Shown in pieces: positions 21,638 to 31,460 of a stretch of 64,000 bases of DNA. Origin of the DNA: Lenzites betulinus (taxonomy: Eukaryota > Basidiomycota > Agaricomycetes > Polyporales > Polyporaceae); the NCBI GenBank assembly GCA_022264855.1, contig JABYQU010000033.1:248001-312000 (forward strand), in the 5' to 3' direction. The position numbers and the translations under genes were made by a program. Each line of letters starts with the position of its first letter. Position 1 is the stretch's first letter. The notes under the pieces were generated by a model. That model searched no databases. It saw only the letters and a program-made list of their open reading frames with translations, and was not told where the DNA came from.

Positions 21638-24600
21638 TCAGATGTTCTCGAACTCGTCCTCAGCCTCCTCCTCGTCCCACTTCTCACTGCACACATCGTC
21701 CCGACCCTCTGCGGCATCGTCCAGTCCGTCCAGCCTCTCCAGCATATCGCACACCACGCCCAGCGCGATCAGCGCAAAGCTCCGCGCCCCAAACACCGCC
21801 CGGTTCCGCATCCCAAAGTCCCACGCGAGCCACGCCCGCCTCAGCGCACCGACGAGCTCGTCGCGCCCCGCGTCCGCCTCCAGCGGCGCGCGCAGCCGTG
21901 CATGCCGCACATGCCGCACGAGCTGCGCCGCGTGCACGCGCATGCGGTACATGCGCTCGCGCCGCCAGCGCGGCTGCGCGCACTTTGCGAGGATCGTGCC
22001 CACCACGACCTCCTCCTCGGACAGGCGCACGCCCGCGCGCTCCGCGAGCGCGTGCGTCAGGCAGAGCGAGCGCAGCTCCTCCGCATAGTGCCGGAAGAGC
22101 GGCTCGAGGGCCGCGACGTCTGCGTCGGACGTCGCCAGTGTCGCGGTCGCGATCCCGCGCCCGAGGTGGTGCTGCACGCCTGGCTGGAGCGCGCGCGAGA
22201 TCGAGTCGGACAGCGGCGGCTCGCGCACGGGCGCGGCGGGTGGGCCGTTGGGATACGAGGACGCTGGGGGCTGAACAGGCTTGATCTCGAAGTTCCGGAA
22301 GAGTGCCCCGAGGGCGCGGTCGGACTCGTAGTAGTCTGACGGGCGCGGGTCGTCGTCCTCCGCCTAGACAAAGGGGTCTCAGCGTCGAGGTGAGAGCTCT
22401 GAAGCAGATACTCACCTTTTTCCAGTCGGGTTTCGCGGGGATCAGCTTGCGAGGCATGTTCTCGGTGTTCACAGGCACGCCGTTCTTGGGGTAGTCCACC
22501 GCTTGATTGCAGAGCAGCGCCAGCTTCATGCAATCGTCGTCGCGGGTGCCGTACTGGGATCTGAATCAGTACGGGAAGCCCCAATGAATACATGCACAAT
22601 AATATACCTTGGACTGATCTGCATACACATTGAACAATGAGTACTGTCCTCGCAAAAGCAGGTAGCATGGGACCTACCAGCAATAATCAAGTGTTGATCC
22701 GCAACCAAGCCCTACGACCGCGCATCCGTCAGACATGATCTCAACTTTCGATAAGCATGCCCACCATGACGTCGGACTGCATGTACTCCACGAAGAAGTC
22801 GCAAATATCGTTGACGTTGCTGGGCCGCCCTATGTCGCGAGGAGCCACCGCATCGTACTTCGCAGGGCTCTCACACATTGTCGGCAGCAGCGTCGGATCC
22901 TTGATCACGAGGAACTCGTCGCTGATGCGGGCAGACGTTGAGTACATGCGGGCTATAGCGACGGGCTATAGGCTTACCCGTCGACATCACCACCGGCAAG
23001 GCAGGATGCCAGAGAGCGATCACCTGTGTCACAGATAAAGGTGAGGAAAGGATCCGAGGGTTCTTGTGAGTTCGGGTACATACCCACGGAGGGGAGCACA
23101 ACGACGTTGCGCAGATTGCGAAAGAAGCAAAGCTTGTCATCTGGGGGTTTGCCAATCGCCTTGACACGCTGGACTGCACCGTGACCACGTGAGTATCCCG
23201 ACTGCCTTCGTATGTTAATCTGTTGTACATACCATCACCCGGATGAATGTGCGGTGACCGCGAGATGGACACGAGGCCTGTGGGTGTACGTCATTGTCAG
23301 TCTGCACCCACCTCTCCAGACGAGAGGCCACGCTTACCCTCGATGTACACGGGCTCCCCGCCATCCGGTGCCTGCGTACACGCTAAACATCCCGTCAGCG
23401 ACCTTCATGTACTCACGGCGAATGCCGGCCGAGGACACTCACCGAAGATCTCGCCCTCGCGCAGACAGAATATCTCCTTGTCCTTATACTCCTCCCTGAG
23501 CGCATACGCCGGCCCCTCGTCTGCCGCCCCCACGAGTTGGACCGCCTCCGGGATCGGGATGCGCGCGTCGTGCTTGATCTCGCGCAGGATGTGACTCTGC
23601 GCGTAGCGCACGAGCCGGAGCACGAACTCGTTGTCGAGCACGGTGCGGGTCGTCCGCTCGCGGAGCATCGACAGGCCCGCGCCCGCGAGGTGCTGCAGGA
23701 TCCAACGCAGCCCGAGCGCGTGCCCCAGGTTGTGCTTGCGCAGGAGCTGGATTGTGCCCTCCATGCTGTCGATCGCGGTCACGACGGCGGCTTTGGCGCG
23801 GTCCTGGAGCGCGATGAACGCCTCCTGGTGCACACCGAGGTCTTCGAGGACCATGATTAGAGGGCTGCGGACGTGGTCAGTTTGTGGTTCGGGAACGCGG
23901 CGAGGGGGAGGGCGCGTACCGGCAAAGCCGTGCAGTGCCGGGGTAGATGAAGGCCTTCGCGATCTCGATCTCGGCCTCCTCTTCGTCGTCCTTGTGCGCC
24001 TTAAACTTGTTCATGGTTTGTCGGAGGCGCATGTACACCCCGTCGAGCGTTTCGTCGACCACCACGATGCCCTTGAACCCTGCGCAGACTCAGTATGCAA
24101 GTGATGCGCAGACCGTTTCGTGTACTCACCCAGAAACCGGATTTGGAACTGCATAATAATTGGTCAAGTACTCTGCCGACAGGAAGGAGAAATGAAAGTG
24201 ACGCACCACTGAGGGCTTAAGCGTGAGCTTCGCCCTGTCAGGCTGGGCCTCCACGAACACGCTCCAGATCTCGTCACGCAAGCCCGGTGAAATAGTACCC
24301 TGGCCATCCGTGTGCCAGAACGGGTCCTTCCCAAGGTCTGCCAGCTCGTCGTCCCACTGGTCCCTGCGGATGCGCACAGACGGGTCTGTGCCGCTGAACG
24401 CCTGTGCGATGCGTGCGGCGTACTTGGACGGGATCGTGTTCACCTTCGAGAAGTTCCCGAGGCTGTCGCGAAGCCGGTCCGGGGTGAGCAGGCCCTCCTC
24501 CGGATGCTCAAAGTCACTCATGAACCACGTCGTATGTTCGCGCAGGCCCGAGTTTGAATACCCCAGGAAGCGGAAGTGGCGGCTGGCAATCGTGATGCCC

Positions 24601-26298
24601 TCCTTGAGGACTGCGCCGAAGTGCTGCTCGATCAGCGTGCGGCCGCTCACCTACATGCGGTGTGAGCAACGAGGTCTTCATCTAGACTGTTCGAGTTCAG
24701 AATACACGCACCTCTGTCAGCCATCTGAAGGACATGCGGTTCTCGTCCCGGAACTCCACCCTGATGAAGTTCTCGCGGTAGTCATGATATTTCCGCACCA
24801 CACGGTTGGACTGTGTGTCGTACGGCCCTTCGAGTAGTATCAAAGTGGGCGTCACGATGACGTGGTAGCATTTGAGTGTGCCCTTGCTTTCGAACCAAGC
24901 GGGATCCATGTCCGCCAATGACTCCATGATGGCGCGGTCATCCGCCAACGTGTTGTCGAAGCACTCCACTACGGTTTCGCCGCGCTTCTTCGATGCTGTC
25001 TGCAACTTCTCTGCGAAGTGTCTCAAAACATCAGCGGCGAACTCGGGATCCTCGTCGTGCAGCTTCTCAATCTTCTCCCGGAGGTCATATAGGCTCCCTG
25101 TGTCTAGCACCGAGTTTCGGAGGAGCGCCTCGAGCTGGAAAGCCACCGGCCACTTGAATTTCGCAATCCACTCCCACACAGCGTGCATTGTTTCGGGCCT
25201 GAAGAGGCCGCAGTTGACCGCGTCGATCTGGAACTTGACAGGTGCTGGAATTCCGCCCTCGCGGCAAAGATCCTTGAGGTCCTTCCTTGCCAGAGGGTTG
25301 TTGAGCATGATGCGTAGTTGATAGGCGAAGGGCCCGACAGCGCGGTGAGCCGAGTCGAGAAAGGTCAGGCGTCGACGAAAGCCGCGTTTGTCTTTCCAGT
25401 GTTCGCCCGTATACTTACGATACATCTCTTGCTGCTCGAATGTGGGCGGGCAGTACAGTTCGAAGCAGACGTCTGTGGGGAAGTTGGTAGGGGGTAGGAG
25501 AGTATGGTGAGCTCGACATAACTTACAGTAGCTCCCCGCGGGATCGGTCCCATAAGCGATCTTCTTGATGTTCGGAGTGTCGATTACTATATGGGTGGAG
25601 TCGTGGTCTGTTACGCTATTGCCCATCTATTCAAAGGAATGTGTTCAGAAAGACATCAGACTAAAGACGATTCCTCTGACCTCTATTCGTAGCACTTTGT
25701 TGTTGTAATCCAGACATAATTGCCCGGAGAAAGTGTCCGCCCGACAGATCTCATACTCGTTTGAGAAGCGCCTATTCGAAGTAGGAGGGTCGTCCGGGTA
25801 GCGGAAATACACCCCGAACTGGATAGCATCGAGGATGATTCCGATCCCTCGGATGCGGCTGACCAGCAACTCCCGTTCTTCCTCTTGAGTGGGATCAATA
25901 TACGGGGTCTTGCTGAGCGACTCTACCAGACGTCGAGGAGGTCGTTTTTCGGACCGCGAAAACCATAGCTTCCTCCCATTGACCTTCACGCTGTGGCCCT
26001 TCATACAAACCCACCGGAAGAAATCGTCGCCGAGTTTCCTATCGGCGACGATGAGCACAGCCGTACCATCAGTGGGTAAGCTTCCAGGGCCCGGTTCCCT
26101 GAATTCGACCTTGAAATTACTTTTCGATCTCTCAGTAAGCCCCGGCGAGTACGCTATACCAGCGAGAATAACGTACGTTTGGCGAGATTTGTGAGCTGCC
26201 GGGTTGAAGAAGTACTCCCCGTGGAGTACTTCAGCGAGGGCTCGCTTCACATCCCAAGTGGTCGCCGAAAAGTTGAGCCCAGACATTTCGATCTCCAT
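21638..26298 (-). CDS. RNA-dependent RNA polymerase of RNA silencing (QDE-1/Rdp1 family)
   Basis: Cellular RdRP predicted to make double-stranded RNA for Dicer in quelling-type silencing. The 16 exons are 26298-25681, 25626-25527, 25472-24712, 24650-24207, 24148-24130, 24079-23920, 23864-23417, 23371-23338, 23277-23233, 23173-23084, 23023-22978, 22921-22765, 22711-22678, 22618-22608, 22553-22416 and 22363-21638; 1,276 aa with all phases closing. Family landmarks in order: FLGYSNSGLREHTTWFM, YAARIAQAFSG, GTISPGL, FQIRFLGFKGIVVVDETL, SRSPHIHPGD, then the catalytic motif GGDVDGDEF at about residues 917-925, and QAVDYPKNG. The catalytic DVDGD codons are split by the intron 22977-22922. Exons of 11 and 19 nt are present. 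Residues after ~1040 are Arg/Ala-rich and less conserved. The host gene appears intact. Confidence 0.95.
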
Positions 26299-26870
26299 GG
26301 CTCGTGAATCGTGATGCGTTGTCGACCCCGGTGAGTTGATGGCAGGAGGCGAAACGCTACGGAGGGAATGAGTGCAGCTGCAGCAACCCTGGCAGGGGCC
26401 TTAGGCCTTAAGACTGGCAAAGAAATACAAAGGCACTTGTTCTCGGACTACGTACATGCAGCACAGTGCTGCTGTCACAGTTGCTGCAGCGCAGATAATT
26501 CTGACTGCTGGAGAGGGACCTGGTGCAGCATTCAATTGTTGCTGACCAGGGTTATATCAAGTAGTGGTGGTTCCAGAAGAGCTGCAGACTTGCAAATATT
26601 CACGTGCGGTGGCAGCTGCAGCGCAGCTCGGCGCTCAGCGCTCAGTACTGACATTGATCGATATTGATCAACGAACATTATCAAAACAAAGGCTAGCTCA
26701 CCATATTATGATCTATATATATCGTAGCGTCAGTGCGCGAGCTTCTTTACCACCAACTGGACCATTTCCATGTGATGGTAGTAAAAGCTGTAAACTCTAC
26801 CGTGTCATAATTATTGTAGCGATACATTCCCGAGCGATAAACTTCTGTTGCTTGGAGAATCCTGAGCACC
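26299..26870. other. Intergenic region with CAG/CTG-rich palindromic motifs
   Basis: This lies upstream of the RdRP start and downstream of the SQT1-like stop. It contains several cagctgcag-type palindromes and the 18-mer gcagcacagtgctgctgt (26458-26475), which recurs at 50227-50244. No coding sequence is seen. Confidence 0.5.
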
Positions 26871-28310
26871 CTACTCTGTCTGGAAGACAAGGCAAACACC
26901 GTCATCTCCCGCGCTGACAACGACGCTGCCGCCGAGACCAAGAGCAGCATCAAGAATGGGACCTTGATGGCCTTTGTGCTCTCGGACGAGGGTTCCCGTC
27001 CGCGCATCCCACGTTCTCAGCACCTTGTCTACCGAGGCCGAAACTATGAGGTGGGCCTTCGGCGCAGGTAGATGATGTAGAGACGTGACGGCATCCTAGA
27101 GCACGAATAGTCAGTGCCAGATATGACAAAAGCCTCAGTTATCAGGCTCACCTCGTGCACCAGCGTAGCACGCAGGCGCATCGTGCTGAGATCCCATATA
27201 CACGCCTTCCCGTCCGTGGCACCTGTCACGACGACTCCAGATGCTGCACCAGCCCCTCCAGACAGAGGCCCCGGGGTCGCAAGTTCAACGAACTCGACCG
27301 CCTCTACGCTCTCGCCCTCTTGGTGACCTGCAAGAGCACCCACAACGTCGCCCTTGCTCAGGCTGACTACGCGTACACCGCCGGACGCTCCGCCCACGAC
27401 TGCGAGGGTGGATGCAGGGTTGATAGCCAGAGACGTGATGCCGTCCAACGCGAACCGCGCGTCGGTAGGTGTCAATTTGAAGAGCGGTGAAGGTGAACGC
27501 GGGTCCCAGTAAATCAGAGTGCCCTCAGCGTCCGCGGTGATTATGCGTTTCCCGTCTGGTGAAAATTCCCCGCATGTTACGGGGCCCATATGTCCGGCAA
27601 ACACTTGCATAGTATTGCCGGAAGGTACTATATAGGTGACGTGAGTCAATAGGTATTACCCAATAGAAGAATGCACGCTTACGTTGCCAAAGCCACACCG
27701 TGGTATCGTTAGAGCCGGCGAGAAGTACGTTCCCTTTAGGATGCCACCGCAACCACTGGAGCGAGAAAAGGTTAACGTATGCGCTTAAACTCCAATGAAC
27801 TGCAGCACCAACCATGACCTCGTCCGGACCTGTGAGCTCTGTGAGGAACTCCCACGCCCGCCAGTTCTCTTTGCCTACTCTCCGCCATATCCGGACCTTG
27901 CCGTCCATCCCGCCGGTTGCGACAAGCTCCCCATCCGCGTTGAACGCCGTGGACGTGACGCTATCCGAGTGTCCAGTGAGCTTAACCAGCTCGTCTCCAG
28001 TCGTGATATCCCAGATGTATCCTAGGTCATCCTCTCCTCCAGAGGCAGCTATCGGGGCAGTGGGGTGGGTCGATACCGCGAAGACAGATCCCTTGTGTGT
28101 AGGGAAGTGTTGGGTAGAACTGTCCTCGTAAACGATAGACTCTTCTGGAGGATATTCGCCTTCCATCCCGCCTTCCTCGTCATCGTCCATTGGGAAGTCG
28201 GCGCCCTCGGGCACTTCGATGAGCACATCATTTGGGTCGATGTACTCATCGTTCTCTTCACCCTCGCCACCTTCCTCGAAGTGTTCGTCCTGGACGCGTT
28301 CTGAGGCCAT
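26871..28310 (-). CDS. WD40 ribosome-assembly chaperone, Sqt1/AAMP-like
   Basis: Exons: 28310-27813, 27755-27683, 27627-27152, 27095-26871; 423 aa, all phases close, near the usual Sqt1 length. The acidic N-terminus (about residues 1-55) is followed by WD40 repeats that make a beta-propeller (GEDDLGYIWDITTGDELVKL; GMDGKVRIWRR; NDTTVWLWQ; ATDGKACIWDLS; SVDKVLRTWDARTGTLV). In yeast, Sqt1 is the dedicated chaperone of ribosomal protein uL16 (Rpl10) in the 60S pathway. The acidic N-terminus and repeat order fit Sqt1/AAMP better than generic WD40 proteins. It is divergent from the TDP2-like gene, 331 bp apart. Confidence 0.9.
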
Positions 28311-28641
28311 TTTGACAAGGATCGGAGCGCAGAGAAGAATAGATGGTGATGTGTATGCTCTCTCAGCAACGAACCTGGGGCTATATGGCTCGCGAGGACG
28401 CCAGAGAGCTGAGTTATGGCTGAGTAACGCAAGTTGCTTTCAAATGTCTGCGAGATTTTGACCGATCTAATCTCGAGATTTCGGAAGATCGAGCAGATCA
28501 CGCACGTGATCTATGCACGCGACGTGTTCGAGCTCGAAGCGCTCGCAGGACTAACTCAAGGCTCACGTCGCACGGTCGCCGACCACGTACGAGTGGCGTG
28601 GACTCAGCCCGCCTCGAGGCCGGTGGCGGTATCATGAGAGC
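28311..28641. promoter_or_regulatory. Shared divergent promoter region, SQT1-like and TDP2-like genes
   Basis: 331 bp separate two start codons on opposite strands, so both promoters must lie here. No clear TATA box is seen. Confidence 0.5.
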
Positions 28642-30024
28642 ATGTTAAAAGCCTTGAGACCGTACTCATCACGACTACCGACGCGGCTGCGAACACTACA
28701 TCAAACAACCTCAGGTTGGTCCAGTAGATCGATGCGAGACGCCCATCTAGAGTCTATACTCACCGCACATCCTACAGGTGGAATGCCACACGGTGAACCC
28801 CCGAAGAGCGAGGCAGAGGGCGAGGCCGCTATCTCAGGATCTATCGCAGATGATCGGCCGCTCTCGGGTAACAGCGACGAGTCGACCCTAACGGAACCGC
28901 TCAAAACGGTCACAGAGAACGACACGAAGAACAAGTCGAGTAATAACGGCGTAGGAGGGTCCAATCATGAGCCTGCCTCGTTTCTTCTGACGCTTATGAA
29001 GCGTTGGGGTATATTTTCTGCTGTATTTCAGACGGCTTCAAGTCCTGGACCATCGCCACCCCGCACACCACCACCACCACCCTCTGGCATACGCAACATG
29101 CCCGCCTCTCATCCCGACCCCTCGCTCCCCGTCACTACGAGCACCGGCGATCTCGTCTCTCAGCCCAAATTAAAGGGCTTCGCTTTCACCAAGTTCAAGT
29201 GGACAAGCAAATTTCGATGTGAGAAGTCAATACCCGCCGAAATCCGTCTCGTCACTTGGAATGTCGATTTCATGGCGCCGCGGAGCGACGTCAGGTTTCT
29301 GTGCATCCTGTCCTACCTCCAAAACTCTACTCTCTCCTCTCCTCCCGAGCCCGCTTGCATCTTGCTACAAGAGCTAGACGCTAAAAGCTTCGATGCCCTT
29401 CTCGCCAGCGATTGGGTACGCAAGCACTTCGCCGTGGTCCCCGACAGTACGAAGGAGTGGCGCGGCAGCCACTATGGGAATGCCACCCTCGTGTCGCGGA
29501 GCATTCCTGTACGGGACGTCAAGAAGATGGATTTCCGCAACAGCCAGATGGGGCGGTCCGCTATCTTCGTCGACATTCCCGTTCGCCTCTCGCCCGACTC
29601 AGACGAGCTACGGGTCGTGCGCGTCGCGAACACGCATCTCGAGTCACTTCCGCAAGGGAGCAGCCAGCGTACGGAGCAGCTTAAAGCCATCGCAGAGTTG
29701 CTGCGCGTAGACGGCGTTGACGGCGGCGTGGTCGGCGGCGATATGAACATGATCGGGGATACGAAGGACCAGAGTATCCATATTGACGCGGGACTCCAGG
29801 ACGCGTGCCTGTTCCCCGACGACCCGGCCTCTCATACATGGGGCTTCCAGCCTGTTTCCCGCTGGCCTCGTGGGAGGATGGACAGAGTCTTCTTTGTCGG
29901 GGAAGGGCTGTTGGTGGACTCGGTGCAAGTCATCGGGAAAGGACTCCGTATCAAAAATGGCCAATGGGCGAGCGATCATTGCGGTCTTTCTACTACGATT
30001 TCCTTCTCGGCGGCTGATATTTGA
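28642..30024 (+). CDS. Endonuclease/exonuclease/phosphatase family protein, TDP2-like
   Basis: A 460-codon frame. Residues ~200-455 carry the EEP fold with the motif order of tyrosyl-DNA phosphodiesterase 2: TWNVDF (205-210), LQEL (242-245), NTHLES (330-335), GGDMN (365-369) and SDHCGL (444-449). TDP2 removes topoisomerase-derived 5'-phosphotyrosyl adducts from DNA ends using Mg2+, so that is the likely but unproven role. The first ~33 residues are rich in Arg, Ser and Leu without early acidic residues, resembling a mitochondrial presequence. An 81-nt in-frame segment (28951-29031) has gtagga at its start and a strong tttctgctgtatttcag acceptor, so it may be an intron. Removing it keeps the frame and does not touch the catalytic domain. 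Confidence 0.85.
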   Translation: MLKALRPYSSRLPTRLRTLHQTTSGWSSRSMRDAHLESILTAHPTGGMPHGEPPKSEAEGEAAISGSIADDRPLSGNSDESTLTEPLKTVTENDTKNKSSNNGVGGSNHEPASFLLTLMKRWGIFSAVFQTASSPGPSPPRTPPPPPSGIRNMPASHPDPSLPVTTSTGDLVSQPKLKGFAFTKFKWTSKFRCEKSIPAEIRLVTWNVDFMAPRSDVRFLCILSYLQNSTLSSPPEPACILLQELDAKSFDALLASDWVRKHFAVVPDSTKEWRGSHYGNATLVSRSIPVRDVKKMDFRNSQMGRSAIFVDIPVRLSPDSDELRVVRVANTHLESLPQGSSQRTEQLKAIAELLRVDGVDGGVVGGDMNMIGDTKDQSIHIDAGLQDACLFPDDPASHTWGFQPVSRWPRGRMDRVFFVGEGLLVDSVQVIGKGLRIKNGQWASDHCGLSTTISFSAADI

Positions 30025-31460
30025 CAGCCTTATTCGAAGTCTTCTGTCATATACGTTTACGGCCTGTACGATACCCATAGCGCAGCCTCTATAGAAGCGC
30101 TCCAAAGTCACGGTACTCAACTTCCTCAGCCGTAGACCCTTTCACCTGATTTAGCTTTTCTGCTGTATGACTCACATTGCATAACTCGCAGGATCAACAT
30201 AGTTGTACGTCAGTGTACATCCACCACCTACCAGCCTGCTTATTGGTATGGCTTTGGTATGTGATCTTCCGCTGAGCAGGGGTAGTCGGTCGATGCTGAC
30301 GATTCTTCACTATGACGCCTCTAATTGAGACTAACCTATGCTACACATGTCGCATTGAAATTCCTGTACTCAACAACCGTCCATCCTGACCTCAAATTGT
30401 TCAAATGACCCGCTGTCCGCTGACTTTACCTGTGAATGCCAGTCGCGAGGGAACGACGCTACACGCGACTGGGCGGAGTAGGCCGGTTTCTGAGCAATCA
30501 CAGAACGGGATCAGACTAAATCAGATTCCCTCCAGGTCACGCTACCCCGTGGGCTCCCCACTCTATTTCCCCGCAACTCCAACCGAGCCTACCGAGTTTT
30601 TGCACTGCAGTCTTCTGCGCGCGCCGCAGAAGACCACGGATATCATATGTCATAGTCATATGTCTCCCTGCGGATCGATGTCCGTAGGGCCCGTTTCGAC
30701 GACGATCCCACATATTTGCGTACCTTGTAGCCAAACGGGATAGGTTTGATCATGGTCTCCCGCCGACGTGGAGGCCATCTGGAGTACCCTTGGGCGACCC
30801 TCGGCGCATGGCGGCGTACGTGAGCTGTCCATCCGTAGTCCTGTGGCGTTGATGCGCTGTTCTGCAGGTACATGGGCGTTGCGCCTCTCCGCCCTCGTCC
30901 GCTGTGCAACCCTGGGTGCATTCGCTGCTGAAGTAGCCGACATCAGCGAGTCGGAAGCGACGCGATCTCACCGAGCCTATGCGGCGTGCGCTGAGTGGTC
31001 GCTACGCACTCCCTACAGCTCCCCGTCGGGCGAGGCATATCCTACATGCGATGTTTGTCCGAAGTCATGCTCCCAGTCTGGTCACCGTCGTCCCGCTCCG
31101 ACCAGCTGCGCCTCTCTTGTAGGCTCGTCCAGGTAATTATTAGTTGTCTCCCCGCCATTCGACGCCCTCGCAGGGTCTCAGAGCGGGGGAGAAGATGGCG
31201 GGCGCTGACACGCTGAAGGGCGGCGGGTTCCTGATCGGTTGCCCCGCATAACCCCAGATTACTGCCTAGATCCCAGCGGCACTAGTCTCGGAAAGGACAT
31301 CGGGCGTGATCTGTATGGGGAAGCGCCTCAGGAAAGCTAGGAAGGGCCACGCTCACATGAGTATATATGTTCACCGTGGTGCTTCTGGGCACGCGATGGT
31401 ACGCTCCCCCTCACCCACCCGCACGCGTACGTCGATTCAACCAACGCCTCCCGCGCGAGG
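30025..31460. other. Intergenic region, no gene seen
   Basis: 1.4 kb between the TDP2-like stop and the sugar-transporter start. Short open frames around 30405-31216 have no recognisable domain. The promoter of the transporter should lie in the last few hundred bases. Confidence 0.45.

Noticed and set aside
30405..31136. Possible small genes between the TDP2-like and transporter genes
   Set aside because: Overlapping frames on both strands without motifs; no convincing splice pattern.
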